The position numbers were made by a program, and so were the translations under genes. Of a stretch of 13,570 bases of DNA, positions 6,680 to 13,390 are shown piece after piece. The notes beneath the pieces were generated by a model. It had not been told where the DNA came from. It was given only the letters and a program-made list of their open reading frames with translations, and searched no databases. Source of the DNA: Anaerolineae bacterium (lineage in GTDB: Bacteria; Chloroflexota; Anaerolineae; JAAYZQ01); NCBI GenBank assembly GCA_016929795.1, contig JAFGIA010000323.1, positions 1 through 13,570 of the forward strand. Direction: 5' to 3'. Each line of letters opens with the position of its first letter. Within the stretch, counting starts at the first letter, position 1.

Positions 6680-7912
6680 CTACTGCACCAGTTCTACGTC
6701 GCCGGGGCGTTCGGCGGCTTGAATTCCCCATCCCTCTGCCAGTTGCAGCGTCCACCCGTCGCCAGATAAGCGGTGGCTGGACAGGTCATCGGCGGCAACG
6801 ATGCGGGCGGTACGCCAATCGTTCGAGATCCAGAGCCCACCCCGCTCCACATTCAGAATGCCCCAGGCATCGCTGACGTGGATGGATGGAAACACCGTGC
6901 CCGACTCGGGGATAGGCATCGTCGCGCGTGGGTCAAAGGCGCATTGCACTCTGGCGGTAAGGGGGAGGATCAGGCCCGGTCCATCGAGCAAGCGCGCACG
7001 GTATGTGGCAATCTCTACCTTGCGCTGCTGGTCTCGCGCCACCTCGCTTTGTTGCAGTGCATCCCCATCGTAGACTCGAGCCCGAGCTGCCGCACACGCG
7101 GACAAGGCCCCATGGAGGATAATGGACAGCGCCGACTGCAACAGATCGCCCAGGTCGTGTTCGGATGTCAATTCCTCGCGCCATGCTGGATACACTCGAT
7201 CGAGCAGAAAGCCATAGGCCGGGCCGGATGCGTAGGCAAACGAGGGCACGAAACTGGGATATCGTGTTGGAGCACTGCGCACGAACTCGGCGACATGCAC
7301 CTCGGTCATCTGGCCGAGTCTGAAACCGGTGTACTCGGCGAGGCCCTCATGCATCTCCAGCGATCGTTCCTCGGTGGTGGCACGACCGAACAACGCCCGT
7401 CGCGCGGCGCGAAACAACAGCGCATCACCAATCGCTGCTGTAGGATCTTGGGCAACCAGTGCCCGCTCCAGCGCGCGCCATTCCAGTTGCAGCCAATAGC
7501 GCCCATCGAGCGTGTCGAGATGAACGTTGGCGTTGGGAACCTCGGGCATAGGGAAGCCGATCTCACCCCGGATGCGATGGAAAGCCTCGTGGGCCATGAA
7601 CTCGGCACGCTGCAAGGAATCATCCGAAAGTGATTGCCAGATCACCATCGTCCAATGCACACCTGCCCAAGTCACTGCTGTATTGGCGAGGATGACATCG
7701 GATGGGATCGAGCCAACCCAAACATTACCCTGTGGAACGAGGTATCCCTCGGCGTCCGGTTGGTTCGCGACCGCAAGGCGGGTTTCCCAGTCCACAAGAA
7801 TCATCGGGCCATCCAGAGATGTTCCCCATAGCCGGCCCCCGTCACTAGCAAATAAGGCAACGGCTTCCTGAAAGTACTTCTGAGCAAGCAATACATCCAT
7901 TTTGGCACTCAT
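6680..7912 (-). CDS. Putative HEXXH zinc metallopeptidase (cytoplasmic, unrecognised family)
   Basis: The 410-aa protein has no signal peptide or obvious membrane segment. MAHEAFHRI gives HEXXH at 108-112. MHEGLAEYTGFRLG gives a candidate third zinc ligand Glu189, resembling the NEGFAxY motif of gluzincins such as M1 peptidases, but about 77 residues beyond the HEXXH where M1 has about 18. A zinc protease fold is therefore likely but the family is not recognised. The last 80 residues or so (about 325-410) appear to be a separate beta-rich domain. ATG 7912 was chosen because GGGAGGT (plus 7921-7927) lies 8 bp upstream. The gene runs convergently to pstS with a 12-bp gap and no visible shared terminator. 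A transposon-like element sits upstream of its putative promoter. Confidence 0.7.
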   Translation of the reverse strand: MSAKMDVLLAQKYFQEAVALFASDGGRLWGTSLDGPMILVDWETRLAVANQPDAEGYLVPQGNVWVGSIPSDVILANTAVTWAGVHWTMVIWQSLSDDSLQRAEFMAHEAFHRIRGEIGFPMPEVPNANVHLDTLDGRYWLQLEWRALERALVAQDPTAAIGDALLFRAARRALFGRATTEERSLEMHEGLAEYTGFRLGQMTEVHVAEFVRSAPTRYPSFVPSFAYASGPAYGFLLDRVYPAWREELTSEHDLGDLLQSALSIILHGALSACAAARARVYDGDALQQSEVARDQQRKVEIATYRARLLDGPGLILPLTARVQCAFDPRATMPIPESGTVFPSIHVSDAWGILNVERGGLWISNDWRTARIVAADDLSSHRLSGDGWTLQLAEGWGIQAAERPGDVELVQ

Positions 7913-8013
7913 TCGTAGCTACCTCCCGCGCCAATTGACAACGCGCTCCAGTTCGCCCGCCAACAACGGACCTTTTGTTAGTGCGGTGAGCCGCGATGCA
8001 AGTGAGCGCGAAT

Positions 8014-8042
8014 AGTATGCCATTGCCGTACGCGCAGTGCAA
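8014..8042 (-). promoter_or_regulatory. Candidate promoter of the metallopeptidase gene
   Basis: On the minus strand TTGCAC (plus 8037-8042) and CATACT (plus 8014-8019) are separated by 17 bp. The -10 matches consensus at four of six bases, the -35 at three. It lies about 100 bp upstream of the start codon and 18 bp from the edge of the inserted element's target duplication, so the insertion left it intact. Confidence 0.35.
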
Positions 8043-8060
8043 TCTGTGTTGCTCTACTCT

Positions 8061-8472
8061 GTTAAGAACTCGACTGTTGTGTTTTGAGCGGTGCGAAATG
8101 ACACGGAAATCGCATTGGTTGAACAAAAACACGCCTCGTTCAGTGTTGAACCAGGCTTGGCCTTCGAGTTATAGGCCCGCCAGCGCTTCACAACCGGGTT
8201 GGGTTGTTTTGCTCCATCTTTGCTGGGCGAGAGTGTGCAAAACCGCAGCCGTAGAAGGCCACAAGCTTGTAGGTTTGTGCTGGTGGTTCTGCCAGCGTCT
8301 GTTCCTGGCTCATGTGCCGACAACAGAAGCCGATTTTGCACCAATCGCGCGCCGAACGGAGTGCACCGACGGACCGTGAAAGACATTGTAGTCATGATAG
8401 TCGAAAAGTCAAATGCTCTTACCAGACAAGCTCAAAGCAGTTTGCTCAAAACACAACAGTCGAGTTAAGAAC
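8061..8472. mobile_element. MITE-like non-autonomous element with 9-bp target duplication
   Basis: The element body is 8070-8463 (394 bp). Its ends are perfect 20-bp inverted repeats, TCGACTGTTGTGTTTTGAGC (8070-8089) and the complement (8444-8463). GTTAAGAAC flanks both sides directly (8061-8069 and 8464-8472), as expected for a 9-bp target-site duplication. No convincing transposase is encoded: interior ORFs are short, cross the ends and show no DDE or other motif. It is best read as a MITE or an internally deleted IS, moved by a transposase elsewhere. A 9-bp duplication is seen in several IS families (for example IS4 and IS1 groups), so the parent cannot be named. Right and left flanks both continue with TCGA, which makes the exact boundary ambiguous by 4 bp. 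It occupies most of the gene-free stretch 7913-8544. Confidence 0.82.
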
Positions 8473-8523
8473 TCGAGCACATCTCGCCCGAACTGCTTGC
8501 CACCCGCCGGGTGTCCCATCCAG

Positions 8524-8539
8524 CCTTCCAACCTTCCAA
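8524..8539. repeat. Short tandem repeat (2 x CCTTCCAA)
   Basis: Two exact 8-bp units lie just beyond the stop of the YdjM-like gene, in the 72-bp remnant between that gene and the transposon-like element. A small CACCC-gcc-GGGTG hairpin lies beside it (about 8502-8514). No strong terminator is visible here. Confidence 0.4.
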
Positions 8540-8544
8540 TCCTA

Positions 8545-9207
8545 TCAACCCATCACCGAGTACGCGGTGTCTTTGCGCTGCACGACCGGCCGGTGCCTGT
8601 CCACCCAGTTGCCGATGGGCAGCAACAAGAGCGTGGCAAACACAGGAAGCAGGGCAAGCTGTGGCACCGCGACAGGAAGGATCAATAGGAACACGAACAG
8701 CAGCATGGCCCAGAAGGCCCACTTGCCTGTGCGGTCCTGAGCCCTGGTTGTCAACAGGTATACGGCGATGCCCGCCGCAAAGAGGCCGAACTCGGTGATC
8801 AGCGCAAGCGGGACCGAGTTGTACAGCCCCAGGCCGACCTTCGGCGAGCCCTCGAAAAGGAGTGGCAGGTCGGGCGGCAGCTCTTGTCCTAGACCCATCG
8901 GGTGCGAGATAAAGTCGAGTATCCAGTGGCTAAAGACGACGAGGCCGAGAACGGCAGCCGCCTGCCTGTCGCGCAGCAGCAGATACGCGAGTACAAAGCC
9001 GGCGATCGACCACACGACGGCCATCAAGAGTCCATGAGACCAGGGGATCGAGCTATTGCCGGCAGCATCGATCGTCTCGAGCCCGACGACGGCAAAGACG
9101 CCGGAGAGTGTGTCGATTGCCGTCGCCGCCACCAGCAGCGCCCCAAGTGGTGCCCTGGGCGCGACCGGTTTCGCCGCCAATCCAACCGCAATGTGTCCAA
9201 AGAACAT
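8545..9207 (-). CDS. YdjM-like membrane protein (putative metal-dependent hydrolase)
   Basis: The 220-aa protein has about five or six hydrophobic segments (roughly 22-42, 60-78, 84-103, 131-153, 163-182, 184-201). It starts MFFGHIAVGLA and carries WSHGLL (56-61) and FSHWILDFISHP (92-103). These resemble the conserved His/Asp motifs of the YdjM/DUF457 family of membrane-bound putative metal-dependent hydrolases: H5, D32, H58, H94, D98, H102. Substrate is unknown for this family. ATG 9207 was chosen because AAGGAGA lies just upstream (plus 9212-9218); longer upstream frames run into the preceding gene. It is the last gene of the operon and follows a 12-bp hairpin. Confidence 0.72.
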   Translation of the reverse strand: MFFGHIAVGLAAKPVAPRAPLGALLVAATAIDTLSGVFAVVGLETIDAAGNSSIPWSHGLLMAVVWSIAGFVLAYLLLRDRQAAAVLGLVVFSHWILDFISHPMGLGQELPPDLPLLFEGSPKVGLGLYNSVPLALITEFGLFAAGIAVYLLTTRAQDRTGKWAFWAMLLFVFLLILPVAVPQLALLPVFATLLLLPIGNWVDRHRPVVQRKDTAYSVMG

Positions 9208-9222
9208 GAGGTCTCCTTCCTC

Positions 9223-9252
9223 AGTGCGGCGCACCTCGGAGTGCGCCGCACT
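9223..9252 (-). other. Perfect 12-bp intercistronic hairpin
   Basis: AGTGCGGCGCAC (9223-9234) and GTGCGCCGCACT (9241-9252) pair fully around CTCGGA. It fills most of the 53-bp gap between two minus-strand genes and ends just before the ribosome site of the YdjM-like gene. There is no U-tract, so it is more likely an mRNA stability, processing or attenuation element, or a REP-like repeat, than a full terminator. Confidence 0.6.
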
Positions 9253-9260
9253 TGTCACCG

Positions 9261-9626
9261 TCAGAGCACGAGATAGAGCGTCGCGGCGCTGCCGAGCGCA
9301 GCCAGAACCGAACCGACCTGGTGCACGCGCAGGAGCGCGGTCTGCACCGGCCTGTCGGCACTCAACACCCCACCCGAGGCGACGGTGGCAACAAAGCACA
9401 AACCGGTCACCACGATCACGGCCCAACTCGCCGCGCCGAGTGGATCGACCTGGGCCTGCCTGTAGATGACCAGCAGAAGCAGGATCCCCGCCGCGAGCGC
9501 GATCAGCTTGTGCACCGTAGAGACAGCCACGTTGAGCGGCCGCCCCTTCCATCTCACCAGGATGCCCGATGCGAAAACGAGTACAAAGAGCAGTGCGAGG
9601 ACGATAATGCGTCCCACGTCATTCAT
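9261..9626 (-). CDS. Small four-helix membrane protein (121 aa), unknown function
   Basis: Four predicted transmembrane segments lie at about 6-24, 37-55, 66-85 and 102-121. His39 (STVHKLIALAA) and His102 (LRVHQVGSVLAA) occur at the starts of helices 2 and 4 in similar VHxxxxxLAA contexts. This could hint at an internal duplication or paired metal/heme ligands, but that is speculative. AAGGAGG (plus 9633-9639) lies 6 bp upstream of ATG 9626. The start overlaps the stop of the preceding gene (ATGA), showing translational coupling. The family is not recognised. Confidence 0.72.
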   Translation of the reverse strand: MNDVGRIIVLALLFVLVFASGILVRWKGRPLNVAVSTVHKLIALAAGILLLLVIYRQAQVDPLGAASWAVIVVTGLCFVATVASGGVLSADRPVQTALLRVHQVGSVLAALGSAATLYLVL

Positions 9627-10099
9627 GCTATGCCTCCTTGAGACAATCGATAATCCCGCCAACTGATCGGCAGGTGCGCTGAGGCGAGAACCAGAGTCGC
9701 CACCGCCAACGGCCACGATCCGAGTAGCGCCGATGCACCCAACAGGTAGACGATCGGGCTGATCGCCAGCGGGACCGGCACGCCGGCGAGCGGCGCGAAC
9801 AGGAGCGCGTGGCGCCGGCCGCCGACAAAGTATCTGGCCCACCCAACATAGTAAAAGAGCAGCGCCACCACCGCCATCACCAGCGCGGCAACATGCCACG
9901 CTTCTTGCACGTCCAAGTGGTAGAAGAACGGGATCACCAGTGTGGCGACCCGCCCGACCCACTCTACGATCTCGAGAACGCGCCAGGACGGTGCGGCCGG
10001 CTCGGCAGCGGCCGCAGGCTGGTCGTGCGCCGGAATAAACATCCACAGCAAATTGGGCAGCAGTAGAAGGATAGTGATCGCCCCACCTGTCGGCATCAT
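9623..10099 (-). CDS. Multi-helix membrane protein (158 aa), unknown function
   Basis: The protein begins MMPTGGAITILLLLPNLLWMFIPAHD. It has about five hydrophobic segments (roughly 7-22, 49-60, 69-86, 101-119, 123-141). Conserved-looking motifs are LPNLLW near the N-terminus, GWARYFVGGRRHALLFAPLAG, and a C-terminal SWRDY. It resembles uncharacterised membrane proteins of Firmicutes and Chloroflexota type (from memory of the general pattern, not a search). ATG 10099 was chosen over in-frame upstream ATGs because those overlap the 32-aa ORF; the ribosome site (AGGTG) is weak. Its stop overlaps the next gene by ATGA, and it sits in the operon headed by the flavoprotein. Confidence 0.68.
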   Translation of the reverse strand: MMPTGGAITILLLLPNLLWMFIPAHDQPAAAAEPAAPSWRVLEIVEWVGRVATLVIPFFYHLDVQEAWHVAALVMAVVALLFYYVGWARYFVGGRRHALLFAPLAGVPVPLAISPIVYLLGASALLGSWPLAVATLVLASAHLPISWRDYRLSQGGIA

Positions 10100-10115
10100 T
10101 GCACCTGTCTTTCTT

Positions 10116-10214
10116 TCACCGCCCGGCGTCTTTGGTGGCATCACGCGTGCCATTTGCAACGACCACACCTACGCCGGTCAGCGCGGCCGCGATCTGGAAC
10201 ACCGGATCGTTCAT
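10116..10214 (-). CDS. 32-aa single-helix ORF between operon genes
   Basis: The short frame encodes MNDPVFQIAAALTGVGVVVANG followed by a charged tail TRDATKDAGR. One hydrophobic stretch (about 5-21) suggests a membrane microprotein. Its ATG overlaps the flavoprotein stop (ATGA at plus 10211-10214), the same coupling seen between the next pair, and its stop is 16 bp before the next start. This arrangement supports a real coupled gene, but it has no recognisable family and could be chance. Confidence 0.45.
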   Translation of the reverse strand: MNDPVFQIAAALTGVGVVVANGTRDATKDAGR

Positions 10215-10999
10215 GACGTGACGAACGGGGCGAGCGCGGCGCCGGCGAGGCGCGCCAGCGCCACCTTGGCCCGGCCGGTGTGGTGATCGATATAGTAGGT
10301 GCAGCGCGGCTCGAGCCACCCGCGTTCGAGCCAGTAGGTGTGATCCACCGTGCCTGGTAACTCTTTCCCCCAGGCGCGCTGCTGGATCCTAAAAATCATC
10401 AGCGACAGAAAGGATGGGCGCAGGTACGCCTGCTCCGAGACAGCGCGGAACAGGGCTTCCGCAACCTCGGCTACCCTGTCACGATATTGGCTTTCCACTT
10501 TGTCCTTGGGCATGAGCGCGCCCATCCGGAATCCTGCCTGCCCGACGATGTACGCGCCCCAGGTGCCCGCGGCAAGGCTCATCGTTCTCAGCGTGCGCCT
10601 CGTCGGACTGCTGGCGACCGTCGCCACCAGGTAAAAGCACTTGTCGGCCAACCCCGGGCGGTGGCATAGGTACGCCAGGCGGTCGATCCAGTTCTTGGTG
10701 ATGCCATTCACGTCGTCGACATAGACAGGGCTGGCGACGAGGATGCCGTCGGCCGCGTCCATCGCGGCGCGAATGGCGGCGAAATCATCCTTCACGGGGC
10801 ACTTTTCCTCCCCGCGATCGAAACAGCTCCTGCAGCCGCGGCACGGCTGCAGGTCGACGTGACCGAGGTTGATCGTCTCGAACTCGATCACTTGGCCGCT
10901 GCTCGCAGCAACGGTTTCCATGTGCGCGCGGATCATGTCCACGATCCGCGCGGTATTCCCCTTTTTCCTGTAACTCCCCATCAGCGCCAGTATCTTCAT
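10211..10999 (-). CDS. NAD(P)H-dependent FMN reductase-like iron-sulfur flavoprotein
   Basis: The 262-aa protein has the flavodoxin-like FMN-binding loop GSYRKKGNTARI (8-19) and SPVYVDDVNGITKNWIDR (90-107), typical of the NADPH-dependent FMN reductase family. CxxCxxC with a further Cys (C53, C56, C59, C67) matches the compact cysteine cluster of archaeal and bacterial iron-sulfur flavoproteins (C-x2-C-x2-C-x4-7-C), so a [4Fe-4S] cluster is possible. Some relatives keep these Cys without a proven cluster. The C-terminal part beyond about residue 185 exceeds the usual length (about 190-200) and is Trp/Tyr-rich (for example KELPGTVDHTYWLERGW). It heads the five-gene membrane-protein operon, suggesting it could be a redox partner for them (inference). 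ATG 10999 has only a weak G-rich ribosome site upstream. Confidence 0.82.
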   Translation of the reverse strand: MKILALMGSYRKKGNTARIVDMIRAHMETVAASSGQVIEFETINLGHVDLQPCRGCRSCFDRGEEKCPVKDDFAAIRAAMDAADGILVASPVYVDDVNGITKNWIDRLAYLCHRPGLADKCFYLVATVASSPTRRTLRTMSLAAGTWGAYIVGQAGFRMGALMPKDKVESQYRDRVAEVAEALFRAVSEQAYLRPSFLSLMIFRIQQRAWGKELPGTVDHTYWLERGWLEPRCTYYIDHHTGRAKVALARLAGAALAPFVTS

Positions 11000-11066
11000 C
11001 TACGCCCCGGCCCCTCTCTGTCGAACCGCCTGTTGCTTCTCGGGTACGCCACCACCCGATGCCCGA

Positions 11067-11094
11067 TACCTACTCCCTCACAGAAACCGGTCAA
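11067..11094 (-). promoter_or_regulatory. Candidate promoter for the flavoprotein operon
   Basis: In the 103-bp gap before the flavoprotein gene the minus strand has TTGACC (plus 11089-11094), a near-consensus -35. About 16-17 bp later is a poor -10 (TAGGTA/AGGTAT). The gap contains no strong terminator for the XpaC-like gene upstream; only a 5-bp CGGGT/ACCCG hairpin is visible at about 11041-11058. Confidence 0.28.
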
Positions 11095-11102
11095 GCAGCG
11101 TA

Positions 11103-11750
11103 TCACGCCGCCTCGTCGAACCAGATCTCGGTCTTGTTGAACTTGTTCTCCAAAAACCGCCCGTGCGCCATCAGGCGTTGACTGTCGTTCCGACAAAAAT
11201 CCTGGACGATCTCTTTCATCTCACGGTCGAGCACGTCGAGCTGCTCAGCCAACAGGTCCTTGGCCGTCTTGCCATCCTTGATCGGGTGCAGGTTGCGAAA
11301 AGCGGGCGGCAGCTTTAAATAGTTCTCGAGGGTTTCGGGCAGGTAGTCGAGAGCCGTCTGGCGAATGGTATAGATGTCATAGTCGGCGCTCGTGATGTCG
11401 ACGATGTTGGGCAGGATCTCGAGGATCGAGTTCTTGATGCTCTCTACCCTGGCCAGGATCTCGGCCGGCACCTTTTTGCGGATCTCTCTGACCAGTGCTT
11501 CGAGCTGGTCCCGGATCTCGTCGACCGTGAGCTGCTGACGCAGGCGCAGGTTGGTGGCGGGGCCGGCCATCATGCCGGCCCCCAGCCATCCGATCAGATA
11601 GAGCGCGGGCACGATGAGCAGCAGCAGCGGGCTCCCGCCCAGCAGCACCGACAGGATGAAATAGATCACCAGGCCCAGGATGCCGAGGGCAGACCCGGCG
11701 ATATTGGCGTTGCTATATAGAAAGAGTAGAAACCGCTGTTGTCCGGTCAT
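11103..11750 (-). CDS. XpaC-like membrane protein
   Basis: The 215-aa protein has two transmembrane helices at about 16-38 and 42-62, then a long cytoplasmic alpha-helical domain. YTIRQTALDYLPETLENYLKLPPAFR (127-152) resembles the conserved segment of XpaC-type proteins (annotated as 5-bromo-4-chloroindolyl phosphate hydrolysis protein), which often neighbour TelA genes. The true biochemical role of that family is not established. The ATG directly follows the stop of the VWA lipoprotein gene (TAAATG) with little ribosome site, so translation is probably coupled. With telA upstream it forms a three-gene unit. The match to XpaC is moderate and made from motif memory. Confidence 0.62.
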   Translation of the reverse strand: MTGQQRFLLFLYSNANIAGSALGILGLVIYFILSVLLGGSPLLLLIVPALYLIGWLGAGMMAGPATNLRLRQQLTVDEIRDQLEALVREIRKKVPAEILARVESIKNSILEILPNIVDITSADYDIYTIRQTALDYLPETLENYLKLPPAFRNLHPIKDGKTAKDLLAEQLDVLDREMKEIVQDFCRNDSQRLMAHGRFLENKFNKTEIWFDEAA

Positions 11751-13319
11751 TTACTGGTACCCTCGAATTTCCTTAAAGATCAGGCTCAACGCCTCGGACT
11801 TGGCGTCGAACACGCGTCCACCTGTCGCCTCGGCGATCTCTTGCATCGCCTTCTCATCGGCATCGCCGAACAGGATGGGGAAGGTCTTGATCTGCTGCAC
11901 GTTGTCAGGCTGCGAGCGGTACGCGGAGAGGAACTGGCGTGCCGAGATGCCGTCCGTATTGTTGCCGTCGCTCATCAGGACGATCGAGTAGTAGCGGTCC
12001 GGGTCCTGCTGTATCGCCTGCTGGATGTACTGGTATGCCGCGTCCAGCGAGGAATAGATGGCGGTTCCACCCTCCGCGTAGAGATCGTCTGCATACTGCC
12101 GGATCTGCTCGAAGGCGATTTGGTCCTGGATGTCCACGTCGAACGTCGAAGGCGTGCCCACGACGTCGCTGAAGGGGAGCAGGGTCACCCGCTCGCGGTC
12201 GCGGAAACGGGCGAACTGCCCCGTGAGCGTGGTATCGGTCCCTGTTAGACTCACGAGTGCCGCTTTGAGATCCTCTATGCCGTCTCCACGCATCGACCCA
12301 CTCGTATCGAGGACAAAGAAGGCGTGCGACGGGATACGCTGCTCGTCGAGGTAGGAAAAGAGCAGGCCGTCGATCACCTCGACGTTGTTCGGAAAGGGCA
12401 GTTCTACGAGCAGTTGATCGGGAAACCGGCTGTCGAGCTTGACCTGGGGGGTGACAGGCCGGCGCATCGTGGTTTCCATCATCTCCTTCTGGAACTCGGG
12501 CGAGCGCAGATATTCTACCAGCTTGTCGTATGCCTCCCGCTCGCCACTGTCAATCAGCATCAGCGGATAGTCGGCGGTGATGATCCCTTCCTTCGGGTAG
12601 ATCAGGACCAGGTCTTCGTCCACCTCCCTGTTGTCGTTCAGACCGAGGAGCACCGACTCGTAGTTGATCAACCCGTCGAGCCGGCCCTGCTCGCGCACGT
12701 AACTCTCCGCCAGCCACCCGGAGCTGCCTGATGCCAACGCCTGGCCTTTGAAGAACTGCTGCAACGGCTCGCGCACGCGCTCGATGTCGGACGACTGCAG
12801 CGCGTCAGCACTGCCCGATAGGGCGGAAGCGACGCCGACGAGGGCGGTAAAGCCGGTGTTCGACGAGGCGGGGTTGGTCATGCCGTAGCGCAGCTCGCCG
12901 CTGTTCGCCTTGTCGACGACGTCGCGCCACGTCAGGTTCGGGTTATCCACCCAGCCCCACGCGCGCGCCTTGCTTTCCTTCACGCCGAGCACGACGGGCG
13001 AGAGCATGATCTTTTCCTGGGCGGCGATGCGCCCACCGGCGCCCTGGAGCAGGCTCAAATACTTGGCGTGCGAGAACCACGCCAGGTCATAGTCCTCGCC
13101 GGCGATCAGCTTTTCGGCGCCGTCGAGTGTGCCGATATACTCCATCCGCAGCGAGACGCCCGTCTCCTTGCGAATGTCGTCGAGCAGTGGCTCGATGTCC
13201 TTTAGCTCCGAGCCGGCGAGGACCGTCAGCTCGTTTCCAGAGCCACCGCAGCCTGTCAACAGCAAAGGCAGCAAAAGGGTTAACAACAAGACGAGCCGAA
13301 CGCTCGCGTGAATACGCAT
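11751..13319 (-). CDS. Solute-binding / VWA-domain fusion lipoprotein
   Basis: The 522-aa protein has a lipoprotein signal with lipobox LLTGC (Cys24). Residues about 31-305 form an extracellular solute-binding (SBP_bac type) domain, with LTVLAGSELKDIEPLL at its start and typical mid-domain segments such as YDLAWFSHAKY and MTNPASSNTGFTALVGV. Residues about 332-520 form a von Willebrand factor A domain with an intact MIDAS: DTSGS (D338, S340, S342), T419 in GGTAIYSSL and D451 in MSDGNN. VWA domains bind partner proteins through a divalent metal, so the protein may couple ligand capture to assembly at the cell surface. No ABC permease is adjacent in the window, arguing against plain import. AGGAGG (within plus 13324-13330) precedes ATG 13319. 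It lies between telA and the XpaC-like gene. Confidence 0.85.
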   Translation of the reverse strand: MRIHASVRLVLLLTLLLPLLLTGCGGSGNELTVLAGSELKDIEPLLDDIRKETGVSLRMEYIGTLDGAEKLIAGEDYDLAWFSHAKYLSLLQGAGGRIAAQEKIMLSPVVLGVKESKARAWGWVDNPNLTWRDVVDKANSGELRYGMTNPASSNTGFTALVGVASALSGSADALQSSDIERVREPLQQFFKGQALASGSSGWLAESYVREQGRLDGLINYESVLLGLNDNREVDEDLVLIYPKEGIITADYPLMLIDSGEREAYDKLVEYLRSPEFQKEMMETTMRRPVTPQVKLDSRFPDQLLVELPFPNNVEVIDGLLFSYLDEQRIPSHAFFVLDTSGSMRGDGIEDLKAALVSLTGTDTTLTGQFARFRDRERVTLLPFSDVVGTPSTFDVDIQDQIAFEQIRQYADDLYAEGGTAIYSSLDAAYQYIQQAIQQDPDRYYSIVLMSDGNNTDGISARQFLSAYRSQPDNVQQIKTFPILFGDADEKAMQEIAEATGGRVFDAKSEALSLIFKEIRGYQ

Positions 13320-13346
13320 CCTATCCTCCTACACTCGTATCAAGCA

Positions 13347-13379
13347 AGACCTTTGGGGTTTCGAAAACCCCAAAGGTCT
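13347..13379 (-). other. 15-bp-stem hairpin between telA and the VWA gene
   Basis: Positions 13347-13361 pair perfectly with 13365-13379 around loop CGA. The stem contains GACCTTTGGGGTTT. On the minus (transcribed) strand it is followed by TGCTTGAT, which is not a real U-tract. It lies 11 bp after the telA stop and 27 bp before the lipoprotein start. It could attenuate transcription between the genes, protect mRNA ends or be one copy of a dispersed intergenic palindrome. Confidence 0.65.
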
Positions 13380-13390
13380 GTTCGCACACG

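Noticed and set aside
6773..7633. Plus-strand frame of 286 codons opposite the metallopeptidase gene
   Set aside because: The minus-strand gene has a good ribosome site and HEXXH motif; the plus frame has no motif or ribosome site.
8054..8395. Minus-strand ORF inside the MITE-like element as a transposase remnant
   Set aside because: It is short, runs through the terminal repeat, and shows no DDE, HTH or other recognisable motif.
8061..8476. 13-bp direct repeat GTTAAGAACTCGA as an attachment site pair
   Set aside because: The last 4 bp are explained by the TCGA start of the terminal inverted repeat; a 9-bp duplication with perfect 20-bp ends is simpler and no integrase is present.
8208..9552. 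Longer N-terminal version of the YdjM-like protein starting near 9552
   Set aside because: It would overlap the preceding membrane gene and the intercistronic hairpin; ATG 9207 has a good ribosome site and begins with the family's GHIA motif.
13347..13379. Calling the hairpin a standard intrinsic terminator
   Set aside because: The bases after the stem on the transcribed strand are TGCTTGAT, not a U-run.
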